From contig JAPLUR010000112.1 of assembly GCA_026397505.1 (NCBI GenBank), positions 1-41,512 on the forward strand: a stretch of DNA of 41,512 nt, in the 5' to 3' direction. Below the pieces are notes generated by a model. It had not been told where the DNA came from and ran no database searches. It saw only the letters and a list, made by a program, of their open reading frames with translations. Made by a program: the position numbers and the translations under genes. Source of the stretch: Candidatus Zixiibacteriota bacterium (GTDB lineage: Bacteria > Zixibacteria > MSB-5A5 > GN15 > PGXB01). Positions 8,391-16,489 of this stretch are shown here, piece by piece (the stretch's first letter is position 1; each line of letters opens with the position of its first letter).

Positions 8391-8392
8391 AA

Positions 8393-8665
8393 TTACCTCT
8401 TTTTGCCGGTGAATTTGGTCATATATTCGAGGGCGGTTTCAAAAATGCTCATATTTATCGAATAGCGGATAAACTGCCCCTCTCGCTCGGAGTCCACCAG
8501 TCCGGCCCGTTTGAGAATATCGAGATGGTGCGAGAGAGTCGGCTGCGAGACCGCAATCTTTTCCAGAATCTCCGTGGGGGTCAAATCCCGCTCCCGCAGA
8601 AGCTGGATGATTTGCCGCCGGGTCGGATCGCCCAGAGCTTTGAAAAATTCATTCAATGGTTTCAT
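8393..8665 (-). CDS. ArsR/SmtB-family transcriptional regulator, SdpR-like
   Basis: This is a 90-residue winged-helix repressor. FFKALGDPTRRQIIQLLRE is the classic ArsR N-terminal helix, SQPTLSHHLDILKRAGLV the recognition helix, and SEREGQFIRYSIN the wing. It lacks the cysteine metal box (CVC) of metal-sensing ArsR members, which fits SdpR-type autorepressors whose ligand is a membrane partner rather than a metal. It precedes the SdpI-like gene in the same operon, matching the sdpRI arrangement. Confidence 0.85.
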   Translation of the reverse strand: MKPLNEFFKALGDPTRRQIIQLLRERDLTPTEILEKIAVSQPTLSHHLDILKRAGLVDSEREGQFIRYSINMSIFETALEYMTKFTGKKR

Positions 8666-8700
8666 AATTGTATATATCTACATATGTCTACTTATCAATA
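8666..8700 (-). promoter_or_regulatory. AT-rich presumed operator/promoter of the sdpRI-like pair
   Basis: Immediately upstream of the regulator start lies an AT-rich stretch containing the palindrome ACATATGT (8680-8687) and a TCTAC direct repeat 10 bp apart flanking it. The position suits an autoregulatory ArsR site. No precise boxes can be assigned. Confidence 0.35.
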
Positions 8701-8833
8701 TATAGAAAGGTTTCGGCCTGTCAAGGGATTTCTTTATTTTTTTTTCGACCAAACAGCCGGGGACGCCATAAGAGTGATTCCTCATCCGGATAGAAGAGAT
8801 ATTTTATCTGCTATCTTTGTGCTATTATTTATG

Positions 8834-8863
8834 TTGACGTCTGTTTTCCCGGAAATGTATATT
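8834..8863 (+). promoter_or_regulatory. Candidate promoter for the CsgG/OmpA-domain gene
   Basis: TTGACG (8834-8839) and TATATT (8858-8863) are separated by 18 nt, giving a leader of about 55 nt before the ATG at 8926. That ATG has a strong AAAGGAG ribosome site. Confidence 0.5.
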
Positions 8864-8925
8864 CCCTTGACGAAACTGAGGATTATTTTTTCGGAAAAGT
8901 CACAATAAAATCAAAGGAGACTGCC

Positions 8926-10722
8926 ATGTTTAAGGCTCTACTTGTCCGTGCAGCAATTATGGCTGTGGCGATGACAATTCTCTTTGCGCTTCTGGCCGGC
9001 GCCGGAGTCAAAGAGAAAGTAACCTATCAGGGCAATAAGGCCCGGATAGCGGTCGGGACAATCAAAAACAAGTCCGCCGACTGTGATGATGAAATGGCCG
9101 CCTCGATAGGCGAGATGCTTTCCACCGCGCTGGCCAATAACGAGAAATTTATCGTTCTGGCCAGCAAGGAAGAGGTCGAGGAACTGGCCGAGGAAATCGA
9201 TCTGGGCGAATCGGAATATGTGGAGGAGGGACGCGGGGCGGAAAAAGGTTTGATGGAAGGGGCGGATGTTCTGGTAACCGGCTCGGTTACCGGATTTGAA
9301 CCCGAAGCCAGCGGCGGTGGCGGCGGTCTGGGAGCGCTCAAAAAAAAGGCTTTCGGCAAGGTGGGGCTGCAGAGCAAGAGCGCCAAAATATTGATAGATA
9401 TCAAGCTGATTGATATTCGTACCCGGCGGGTTATCAAGGCGATGTCGCTTGAGGGTGAATCGACCAGCTGGGGCGCCGATGTGGCCGGCGGCGGCTTGGT
9501 TGAGGATGTCGCTCTGGTCGGCGGGCTGGGGTCTTATTCCAACCAGCCGATGGAAAAAGCTATTCGTGATGTGCTGGCCAAAGCGGCCAACAAGATCGGC
9601 AAAGATGTCCCCGAGGAGTACTATCGTTACACCGGGCAGGGGCAATACACCCAGCAGTACGGCGAGAGCGGCGCCAAACAGGCGGCCGGGAAGACCGGCG
9701 GTGAAGAAGGAACAACCGGTGGCAAAGCCGCCGCAGGCAGTGAAGGTACCGGTGCGGTCAGAACCGAAAACATGAAGCTTTTCACCAAGTATGATTTTAT
9801 TCCCGGAGATCAGGTTATATTCTATGATGATTTCTCCGGCGAAGAGGTTGGCGAGTTCCCCTCGAAATGGTCGCTTGATGAAGGCGTTTTCGAAATTGCC
9901 GCGAAAGGGGATCGGAAATGGGTCATGTGCACCGACCAGGGTTCAATCCGCCCGAAAATGAAAACCACTCTTCCTTCCAGATTTACCGTCGAGCTTGATA
10001 TATACAGCAACGGCGCCGACCAGTCGGGGCATTACTATTATATTTATATCCTTGATGCCAACGAAAAGAGAATTGCGGAATTCAATGTAACCAGCGGAAA
10101 AAGCACAAGTGTCTCCATTTATGGGAAGGAGATTTCTGCCAAAGAACTTACCTCCAAATTGGGCAAAGGGGCGCATACCATGAGGATCATGGCGACCCCA
10201 AGCACCATGAAATGCTATGTCGATAACGAACGAGTGGCCAATGTCCCGGAAATTGAGGGATTCCAGCCGGCGATGCTTCAAGTTTATTGCGACCCATGGA
10301 AAGAGCAGGGGAATCCGATGCTGATGGGGACGCTGCGGGTGGCCGAGGGGGGCAAGTCGATGCGCCAGCAGCTCGATGAAACCGGCAAGATCGTCACCCA
10401 CGGGATTTTGTTTGATTCCGGCTCCGATGTAATTAAAGGCGAGTCATACAAAACTCTCGCCGAAATCGGGCAGCTTATGACCGATGACCCGGCCTTGAAA
10501 CTTTCTATCGAAGGGCACACCGATAGCGATGGGGAAGAGGCATACAACCTGGATTTGAGCCAGCGCCGGGCCGCCTCGGTGAAAGCATATCTGGTGAGTA
10601 GCTACCAGATTGACGGATCGCGTCTGGAAACCAAGGGATTCGGCGAGAGCAAGCCGATTGATGCCAACACTACGGCTGAAGGGAAAGCCAATAACCGCCG
10701 CGTCGAACTGGTGAAATTATAG
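8926..10722 (+). CDS. Exported CsgG-like / beta-sandwich / OmpA-like three-domain protein
   Basis: This 598-residue envelope protein begins with a hydrophobic export signal (about residues 5-27). Residues ~35-235 resemble the CsgG/FlgO-type periplasmic domain: RIAVGTIKNKSADCDDEMAA, a STALANNEKFIVLAS segment, and ILIDIKLIDIRTRRVIKA. A Gly/Thr/Ala-rich linker (~240-282) leads to a domain with VIFYDDFSGEEVGEFPSKW and LDIYSNGADQSGHYYYIYI, typical of LamG/DUF1080-like beta-sandwiches. The last ~110 residues are an OmpA peptidoglycan-binding domain (ILFDSGSDVIKGESYKTL, IEGHTDSDGEEAYNLDLSQRRA, KGFGESKP, NNRRVELVKL). It is probably anchored to peptidoglycan in the periplasm. The specific role is unknown. 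Confidence 0.85.
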   Translation: MFKALLVRAAIMAVAMTILFALLAGAGVKEKVTYQGNKARIAVGTIKNKSADCDDEMAASIGEMLSTALANNEKFIVLASKEEVEELAEEIDLGESEYVEEGRGAEKGLMEGADVLVTGSVTGFEPEASGGGGGLGALKKKAFGKVGLQSKSAKILIDIKLIDIRTRRVIKAMSLEGESTSWGADVAGGGLVEDVALVGGLGSYSNQPMEKAIRDVLAKAANKIGKDVPEEYYRYTGQGQYTQQYGESGAKQAAGKTGGEEGTTGGKAAAGSEGTGAVRTENMKLFTKYDFIPGDQVIFYDDFSGEEVGEFPSKWSLDEGVFEIAAKGDRKWVMCTDQGSIRPKMKTTLPSRFTVELDIYSNGADQSGHYYYIYILDANEKRIAEFNVTSGKSTSVSIYGKEISAKELTSKLGKGAHTMRIMATPSTMKCYVDNERVANVPEIEGFQPAMLQVYCDPWKEQGNPMLMGTLRVAEGGKSMRQQLDETGKIVTHGILFDSGSDVIKGESYKTLAEIGQLMTDDPALKLSIEGHTDSDGEEAYNLDLSQRRAASVKAYLVSSYQIDGSRLETKGFGESKPIDANTTAEGKANNRRVELVKL

Positions 10723-10732
10723 ATTTTTGTAG

Positions 10733-10819
10733 GTCGGGTTTCGAAACTCCGCGTTAGCGGAGAGGAGAAACCCGACTTGATTGTTGTAGGGGCGACCCGC
10801 CTGCGACGGGCAGTCGCCC
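10733..10819. repeat. Two adjacent composite hairpin repeats
   Basis: The first has 10-bp perfect outer arms (GTCGGGTTTC 10733-10742 / GAAACCCGAC 10767-10776) enclosing a second 6-bp stem (CTCCGC/GCGGAG). The second has GGGCGAC (10790-10796) / GTCGCCC (10813-10819). They follow the stop of the CsgG/OmpA-type gene by 11 nt and may act as terminators, but look like dispersed palindromic elements. Confidence 0.7.
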
Positions 10820-10862
10820 AAAACGGCTGCACAGGGAATAGGATTAGGCAATTATTAACGGC

Positions 10863-12359
10863 ATGAATAAGTTCTTATTATATCTTTGCATCATTTCTGC
10901 AAGCATCTCTATATGTTTCGCGGCAGCCTCTGCCAAAACGATAAATTTCCAAGATACGGTATTTCGGGAAGCAGTAAACCTCGACTATTTTCGGCGGCAT
11001 CCAAGCGATGGCGTAGAAATCGATAGTACTCGGAGTCCTCAAGCTCCCGCTCTAATATTTCACAATCCTATTTCTTTTCGAGACGCGCACTTTGGTTTTC
11101 CTGCTGATTTTGGACATATGCACTTTGATTCGAGGGCAAATTTTATAAATGTGCACGCTGAGAGTTCAGCAGTGTTTGCTTACGTCACTTTTGATTCGAT
11201 GGCCCATTTTGGATTGGCGCAGTTTGCATTTCCTGCAAATTTCTCGCATGCGCGCTTTGAAACATCGGCCAATTTTCAAGGTACTCGCTTCGATAATGCT
11301 GATTTTCAAAGTGCATACTTTGGTGATACTGCACATTTTGGTGCCACCTGTTTCAATTCTTGGGCCAACTTTACGCGGGCTCAATTTGCTTCATATTCTA
11401 TTTTTAAGGATGCGCGCTTTGCTTCATCGGTCTTGTTCTATAGCGCAGTATTTGATTCAACGGCCAATTTTTGGAGCGCCAAATTTGACTCATTGACTTC
11501 CTTTAGGGAAGTGCGTTTCGCCTCATCCGCCGTGTTTTACGGCGCGCGATTCTTGGATGCGGTATCTTTCTACAAGGCTGAATTGCCGCGCGAGTTAGAT
11601 TTCAGATTTGTCACCCATATAAGTGAAGAAATAGATCTTTCCTTTGCCTTGCTTGATAGTGCTGCACCTAAGTGCCAAATTGCCCTTGTGGGTTCCAATA
11701 TTAGTAAGATCAAGTTGGATATGCGGCTTTTTGAGCTATGGTTTCCCGCCGATACAACCTGGGTCAGAGACGCTTTGTACAAAAATACTGATACTGTGGA
11801 AAGCATAGATAGCATTACCTATGACCAACGCATAGGTGTCTATGAGCAGGTTCTGAAGAAATTGAAAGACGACGGTTTTATGGAGAGTTACAAGATGCTC
11901 GACATTGATTATAAGCGACTCAAATATGATCACATGAGCGAGAAATGGTACTTATGGCCTGTGGCCACATTCCTAAACATCTTTCAAGTGATATGGTGGA
12001 ATTATGGCTATAGCCCTGAGTTAGTCTTCCTTTGGACATTTGGATTGTGGCTGGTTATATTCTCGCCTGTTAACCTGTGGTTATATCCGCGCCTAAGCCA
12101 GGAACTCTACGTCATTGACTTCCTTGAAAAGAAAAGAGAATTATATTTAGGCAAAGGTAAAGCACGTAATTATCCATATTATGGAATTCATGTTATCACC
12201 TATACAGCCATTATATTCTTTGGTCTAAAAATGGATTTGGATAAATTCGAAGAAGGAGCGGTAAAAAATCATCCGGCGCTTTTTTCATATTTGATGCTTA
12301 TTTATGCGTCGGGTCTTTTCTGTTTAGGCTTTATTGTCAACATCATTTTCACGAGGTAG
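10863..12359 (+). CDS. Exported pentapeptide-type (11-residue period) repeat protein with C-terminal membrane domain
   Basis: The 498-residue protein starts with a signal-like segment (MNKFLLYLCIISASISICFA). Residues ~66-240 are a regular repeat with phenylalanines spaced alternately 5 and 6 apart, for example F110, F116, F121, F127, F132, F138, F143. This is the Pentapeptide_3 style xFxxAxF pattern that predicts a right-handed beta-helix. A middle region (~245-355) is not recognised. The last ~140 residues hold about four hydrophobic segments (WPVATFLNIFQVIWW, VFLWTFGLWLVIFSPVNLW, ITYTAIIFFGLKMDL, LFSYLMLIYASGLFCLGFIV). Related proteins sometimes carry a potassium-channel-like end, but no TVGYGD-type filter is visible. 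Codons are more AT-rich than in neighbours, suggesting transfer. Confidence 0.75.
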   Translation: MNKFLLYLCIISASISICFAAASAKTINFQDTVFREAVNLDYFRRHPSDGVEIDSTRSPQAPALIFHNPISFRDAHFGFPADFGHMHFDSRANFINVHAESSAVFAYVTFDSMAHFGLAQFAFPANFSHARFETSANFQGTRFDNADFQSAYFGDTAHFGATCFNSWANFTRAQFASYSIFKDARFASSVLFYSAVFDSTANFWSAKFDSLTSFREVRFASSAVFYGARFLDAVSFYKAELPRELDFRFVTHISEEIDLSFALLDSAAPKCQIALVGSNISKIKLDMRLFELWFPADTTWVRDALYKNTDTVESIDSITYDQRIGVYEQVLKKLKDDGFMESYKMLDIDYKRLKYDHMSEKWYLWPVATFLNIFQVIWWNYGYSPELVFLWTFGLWLVIFSPVNLWLYPRLSQELYVIDFLEKKRELYLGKGKARNYPYYGIHVITYTAIIFFGLKMDLDKFEEGAVKNHPALFSYLMLIYASGLFCLGFIVNIIFTR

Positions 12360-12378
12360 ATGTTATATAATAGCCGCG

Positions 12379-12404
12379 TAGGGGTTTGATTTATCAAACC
12401 CCTA
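12379..12404. repeat. Perfect inverted repeat of the GGGGTTTGAT family
   Basis: The 12-bp arms TAGGGGTTTGAT / ATCAAACCCCTA are separated by TT. It starts 20 bp after the stop of the pentapeptide-type gene. The same palindrome, as a degenerate tandem array, recurs at 20403-20490. A second small hairpin (GGGTCGA/TCGACCC, 12425-12446) follows. Both could fold in RNA, but the recurrence points to a dispersed element. Confidence 0.75.
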
Positions 12405-12455
12405 ATGGTGTCCGAAATTTGCAGGGGTCGACCGACATATCGACCCAATAATTCT

Positions 12456-13415
12456 ATGACTCGAAATATCACTATGATTAGACTGACTCCGAATGCCATC
12501 GCATCGTCACGCCAGGCAGCTCTCTGGCTGATGATTGCACTCCTGCTTTCTCTCGTATTGGGCTGCGGCAATAAAGGCAAAACCGATCTGTCAGGAAAAG
12601 TGGTTGCCCCGCCTGCCATCGGGAACTGGAAATTGCAGAATGCCTCCGAAACCTACGACCGTCGCACCATTTTTGATTATATCGACGGCGCCGGTGAGGT
12701 CTATCTGGCCTATGATTTCCGCCGTGTCGAGGTGCATCATTATGCCGGTCAGAATAAACCCGACATAACTCTGGAAATATACGACATGGGCTCTGCTGAG
12801 AACGCCTATGGCATTTTCAGTTACACTCGGGAAAATGATTCTACCGGTATCGGGCAGGGATATGACTATCTGGGAAGCCTCTTCTGTTTCTGGCAGAACA
12901 ATTATTTCGTCAGTATTACCACTGTCGAGGAAACGCCCGATACAAAAGAGGGGTTATACGGCCTGGCGCGCCAAATATCCAACCAACTGCCGAAAGGTGG
13001 CGAAAAACCACGGCTGCTGAAATTGCTACCGCTTGAAGGGCTAAAGAGCTCCAGCCTTCTCTACCTGCATTCTTATCCGGTACTTAATAACGAATATTTC
13101 TTGTCTTCGGAAAATATCCTCGGGCTGGATTCGACTACCAATGCCGTTCTGGCAACCTACGAACCGGATCGCTCTATTCTCCTGCTGATTCAGTACCGCT
13201 CAGCCGAAAAAGCGGAATCCTCGCGAAAGCGGTTTTCGGAGGCGTACACTCCATCGCCTGATCAATCGGGTTTCGCCGTGCGTGAAAACGGCCGGGTGCT
13301 GATGATAGCGCGGGAAGGGAAATATCTGGCCATTGTCCTCGAAGCCCCCTCACGCCAGACAGCCGCCGATTACCTTGAGAAAATAAAAGCGCTTATTATC
13401 CAATATGATCGATGA
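12456..13415 (+). CDS. DUF6599-like lipoprotein
   Basis: This predicted lipoprotein has a hydrophobic stretch WLMIALLLSLVLG followed by cysteine (lipobox LVLG-C), residue 37 from ATG 12456. The mature part has IFDYIDGAGEVYLAYDFR, ITLEIYDMGSAENAYGIFSYTR, LFCFWQNNYFVSI and a C-terminal half with YRSAEKAESSRKRFSEAY. I recognise this pattern as DUF6599, a family of unknown function found in bacterial envelopes. No clear ribosome site is visible. An ATG at 12474 is an equally possible start, and one at 12405 is less likely. The DUF362 gene starts 15 bp after its stop, so the two probably form an operon and may act together outside the inner membrane. Confidence 0.7.
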   Translation: MTRNITMIRLTPNAIASSRQAALWLMIALLLSLVLGCGNKGKTDLSGKVVAPPAIGNWKLQNASETYDRRTIFDYIDGAGEVYLAYDFRRVEVHHYAGQNKPDITLEIYDMGSAENAYGIFSYTRENDSTGIGQGYDYLGSLFCFWQNNYFVSITTVEETPDTKEGLYGLARQISNQLPKGGEKPRLLKLLPLEGLKSSSLLYLHSYPVLNNEYFLSSENILGLDSTTNAVLATYEPDRSILLLIQYRSAEKAESSRKRFSEAYTPSPDQSGFAVRENGRVLMIAREGKYLAIVLEAPSRQTAADYLEKIKALIIQYDR

Positions 13416-13430
13416 CGAAAGAGAGTTGAG

Positions 13431-14327
13431 ATGATGCTCAAAAAAGAAATCACCCGCCGCGATTTTATCAAGTTCACCGGGGCGGCCACCGCCGGACTGG
13501 CGCTGGGACTTCCGTCACTGGCCGAAATCACCGCCGAAAAGGAAGCCTTGAGCCGCGTTATTCTTATTCGCAACCAGAATGTTGTTGCTCCCGACGGCAC
13601 AATTAATGGCGACCTCCTTGGCTCCATGCTTGATGAGGCGGTTATGGCATTTTTCGGCGACAAACAGCCGCTGACCTCCTGGCGCAGAATTATCAAGCCC
13701 GAGGACTATGTCGGTATCAAAACCAATAACTGGAAATATCTTCCCACGCCGCCGGAATTGGAATCGGCCATAAAGAATCGCGTATTGGAGTGCGGTGTCC
13801 CGTCTGAAAATATCGCCATAAGCGATCGTGAGATACTCGAACTCCCGGTCTTCAAAAAAGCCACCGCCTTAATCAATACCCGCCCCATGCGCGCCCATGC
13901 CTGGGCCGGGGTCGGATCCCTTATCAAAAATTATATCATGTTCGTGCCCGATCCCTGGAGTTATCATGATAATTCCTGCGAGAGTATCGGCTCCATATGG
14001 CTGATGCCACATGTGAAGGATCGGACCCGGCTGAATATTCTGGTTATGCTGACACCGCAGTTCCATATCCTCGGGCCGCATCACTTCGACCGAAAATATG
14101 TATGGAACTATGGCGGCTTGCTGGTCGGCACCGACCCGGTGGCGGTCGACACCGTCGGCCTCAAAATCATTCAGGCCAAACGCAAGTTGTTTTTCGGCGA
14201 GGATCAGGGATTGAAACCGCCCGCCCATCATATAGAATTCGCCGATAAAAAATTTAAACTCGGCCAGAGCGATTATTCAAAGATTGAGTTAATCAGGCTC
14301 GGCTGGAATGAGGATATTTTAATCTAA
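13431..14327 (+). CDS. Tat-exported DUF362 protein
   Basis: The 298-residue protein begins with a twin-arginine signal, ITRRDFIKFTGAATAGLALG, so it is exported folded and probably holds or once held a cofactor. The body matches DUF362: PEDYVGIKTNNWKYLPTPPELESAI, GVPSENIAISDRE, ALINTRPMRAHAWAGVGSLIKNYI and YGGLLVGTDPVAVDTVGLKII. DUF362 proteins sometimes carry ferredoxin domains, but this one has no CxxCxxC cluster. The enzymatic role of the family is not settled. It lies directly behind the DUF6599-like lipoprotein gene with GAG-containing leader AGTTGAG just before the ATG. Confidence 0.85.
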   Translation: MMLKKEITRRDFIKFTGAATAGLALGLPSLAEITAEKEALSRVILIRNQNVVAPDGTINGDLLGSMLDEAVMAFFGDKQPLTSWRRIIKPEDYVGIKTNNWKYLPTPPELESAIKNRVLECGVPSENIAISDREILELPVFKKATALINTRPMRAHAWAGVGSLIKNYIMFVPDPWSYHDNSCESIGSIWLMPHVKDRTRLNILVMLTPQFHILGPHHFDRKYVWNYGGLLVGTDPVAVDTVGLKIIQAKRKLFFGEDQGLKPPAHHIEFADKKFKLGQSDYSKIELIRLGWNEDILI

Positions 14328-14377
14328 ATAGTTTTATGAAAAAAGTGTCATGACCACAGCGATAAAATTAACCGTGC

Positions 14378-14401
14378 CCGGTCGACCCTCAAGCCGACCG
14401 G
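14378..14401. repeat. GGTCG-type hairpin upstream of the Yip1-like gene
   Basis: Arms CCGGTCG (14378-14384) and CGACCGG (14395-14401) enclose a 10-nt loop. It resembles the GGGTCGA hairpin at 12425-12446 in core sequence and position between genes. Confidence 0.5.
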
Positions 14402-14438
14402 CGCAGAAAATAGTACATCTCTAAAATCGGAGGATGTA

Positions 14439-15038
14439 ATGAATGTCGTTGATCGCGCAAAAAATATCATAATGACACCTGCCAGGGAGTGGGAGGTGAT
14501 CAAAACCGAGCCGATGACCACCGGTCAGATATACACGCAGTATGTCATGGTTCTGGCCCTGATTCCCGCCATTGCCGGTTTTATCGGGCGGTCGCTGGTC
14601 GGGATGTCGATACTGGGCGAGGAGTTCCGGATTCCCATCGCACGCGGCCTGGCCTGGGCCGTACTCTCTTACCTGCTCACCCTGGTGGGAGTCTATATTC
14701 TGGCGGCCATCATTGATGCCCTGGCGCCCTCGTTCGGCTCAAAAAAAGATATGAGCGCCTCGCTCAAAGTGTCCGCTTTCTCCATGACCGCCGCCTGGCT
14801 GGCGGGGATTTTCTCCCTCATCCCGCTTCTGAGCGTCCTGGCACTTGTCGGTCTCTATTCGTTTTATCTGCTTTATATCGGCATGCGCTCTCTTAAAGAG
14901 GTTCCGCCGGATAAAATGGCCGGATATTATGTGGTAACGCTGATAGTGGCTATCGTAGTCTATGTCGTTATTGCCGTCGTGGTCAGCGCTCTGACTCTGA
15001 CCGGTTATGGCGCCGCGGGGATGATGCGGAGCTGGTAG
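14439..15038 (+). CDS. Yip1-family integral membrane protein
   Basis: The 199-residue protein starts MNVVDRAKNIIMTPAREWEVIKTEP, the diagnostic opening of bacterial Yip1-domain proteins. It then has about five hydrophobic segments, among them YVMVLALIPAIAGFIGRSL, AVLSYLLTLVGVYILAAII, AGIFSLIPLLSVLALVGLYS and a C-terminal VVTLIVAIVVYVVIAVVVSAL. The short motif LYSFYLLYIGMRSLKEVPPD is also typical of the family. Function in bacteria is unknown. GGAGG sits just before the ATG. It is separated from the DUF362 gene by 111 bp with a hairpin, so may be transcribed separately. Confidence 0.85.
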   Translation: MNVVDRAKNIIMTPAREWEVIKTEPMTTGQIYTQYVMVLALIPAIAGFIGRSLVGMSILGEEFRIPIARGLAWAVLSYLLTLVGVYILAAIIDALAPSFGSKKDMSASLKVSAFSMTAAWLAGIFSLIPLLSVLALVGLYSFYLLYIGMRSLKEVPPDKMAGYYVVTLIVAIVVYVVIAVVVSALTLTGYGAAGMMRSW

Positions 15039-15104
15039 GTTTCTGCCGCCTTGGCTTGTTCATGCAACTGAGAAATATCCAAGGGCTTGGCGCGAAATTT
15101 GACT

Positions 15105-16289
15105 CTATCTGAACGAAAGACTGATTTTCATATAATTGGTATTGGTCAGCGTGTTCAGGCCGTTGGCGCGCGCATAGTCAAACTGCAAATCCAGATTCCC
15201 GAGTATCCGGCTGATCAGCGTCTCGTCTCTCTTATCTTGGGGATAAATAAGAGCCATTAATCCTCTGGTTGAGACACCGATCCCGAAAGTACCGCTATTT
15301 TCCGATTTGCCGTTTAATTTCTGCTTTCCAACTCGGAGGTACAAAATATCGGCGACGCCGAACTCCGCGCCGATCCTGGTTGTCAACTCTTCGGAGTTGA
15401 CAAGACTCTTATCGAATTCAAATGCGGGGCGAATAGTGATTACGTTGGCAGTTTTGTCTTTCACGGCAAAAAAAGTCGAAAGGCCGATACGCCGCATTTT
15501 GGGTAAAGAATTTTCTATTGCTTCATTTTCGTCGGCCGGCTTGCTGGCAATCACGAATGCAAACGAAGGAGTCAGCTCAAAACTATATTTCCTCCCGGAT
15601 TTCAAATTGCCTCCTTCCGCTTCATCTCTCAACAACGGAATTTCCACCAGAAGGCCAAAATCGCGTGCGTGCCACTTCATATTGGTCTGCGCCGTATCTT
15701 CGATTGATATCTTCCATTCCGTCGTCTTAAAGGTATAGCCGATGCCAATTTTCAAATAACGGCAGGAGGCGCCCAATCCGAACGAATATCCGGAATACTT
15801 GTCCTCATCTTCACGCCAAAAGGAATGAGGATAGTCAACATAATGCCTTCTTCCATAATCAAGATTTACCTGGTGGTATGCTACAAAAGGTGCCACTTCC
15901 AGATCCCCCCATCGTTCCGACCGGTGCAACAGGAAAGGAGTACCGATCCCCAAATGAAAGGTCTTCACTCCCACCTCTTCGTCAACAACGAAATCCGGAA
16001 AGATTTTCGTTTTGACCGGGAGGGTGACACCGAAATAATGGTTTAGAAAGAAAATGCCGGAGGCGCCGGGGTTGAACTGTGATGATTCCTCATCGGCCAG
16101 ATTAACCGTGCAACTCCCCATGCCGTTGGCGCGGGGAGAGGTGGAAAATGGCAGGAAAGGCACTGTGCCCACTTTGGCTTGTGCCATAACGGATGGCGAA
16201 ACAAAAGTAATCGCCCCGATAAATAGTGGCACGAACCGATAAAAGAAAGACCCTTTGATTTTTCTACCTGAATGGAAAATTCGCAACAT
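15105..16289 (-). CDS. PorV/PorQ-like outer-membrane beta-barrel protein
   Basis: After a signal peptide ending near SVMAQAKVG, the mature protein starts with FLPFSTSPRANGMGSCTVNLADEE and SSQFNPGASGIF. This is the PorV/UPF0164-type opening, in which a conserved Gly-Met-Gly turn and an NPA-like motif precede the barrel. The rest alternates beta strands with aromatic residues, and the protein ends MKISLSFR, with the terminal aromatic expected for a barrel. I chose ATG 16289 (394 residues) because GGAG lies nine bases upstream; an ATG at 16304 has no ribosome site. PorV proteins help type IX secretion in Bacteroidota, but nothing here ties this gene to that system. Confidence 0.7.
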   Translation of the reverse strand: MLRIFHSGRKIKGSFFYRFVPLFIGAITFVSPSVMAQAKVGTVPFLPFSTSPRANGMGSCTVNLADEESSQFNPGASGIFFLNHYFGVTLPVKTKIFPDFVVDEEVGVKTFHLGIGTPFLLHRSERWGDLEVAPFVAYHQVNLDYGRRHYVDYPHSFWREDEDKYSGYSFGLGASCRYLKIGIGYTFKTTEWKISIEDTAQTNMKWHARDFGLLVEIPLLRDEAEGGNLKSGRKYSFELTPSFAFVIASKPADENEAIENSLPKMRRIGLSTFFAVKDKTANVITIRPAFEFDKSLVNSEELTTRIGAEFGVADILYLRVGKQKLNGKSENSGTFGIGVSTRGLMALIYPQDKRDETLISRILGNLDLQFDYARANGLNTLTNTNYMKISLSFR

Positions 16290-16489
16290 ACTTAGTATCT
16301 CCATGGTATGCAGATTAAGAACTACCGTTGATGCTCCAATATAGCAATTTCCGACTTCTTTTTCAAACAGGAATTTGAATCAATTCGCAATTTCGCCATA
16401 TCCACCGAGATAAATCCCGGCATCAAGAAAAGCCGATTTTTGACGAAAATCTATCTATGAAACTATAACTCTACTCACTGAGGAATGAT

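Noticed and set aside
15105-16289. Part of a type IX secretion system
   Set aside because: Only a PorV/PorQ-like barrel is seen, with no other Por/Spr genes or CTD-type cargo in the window.
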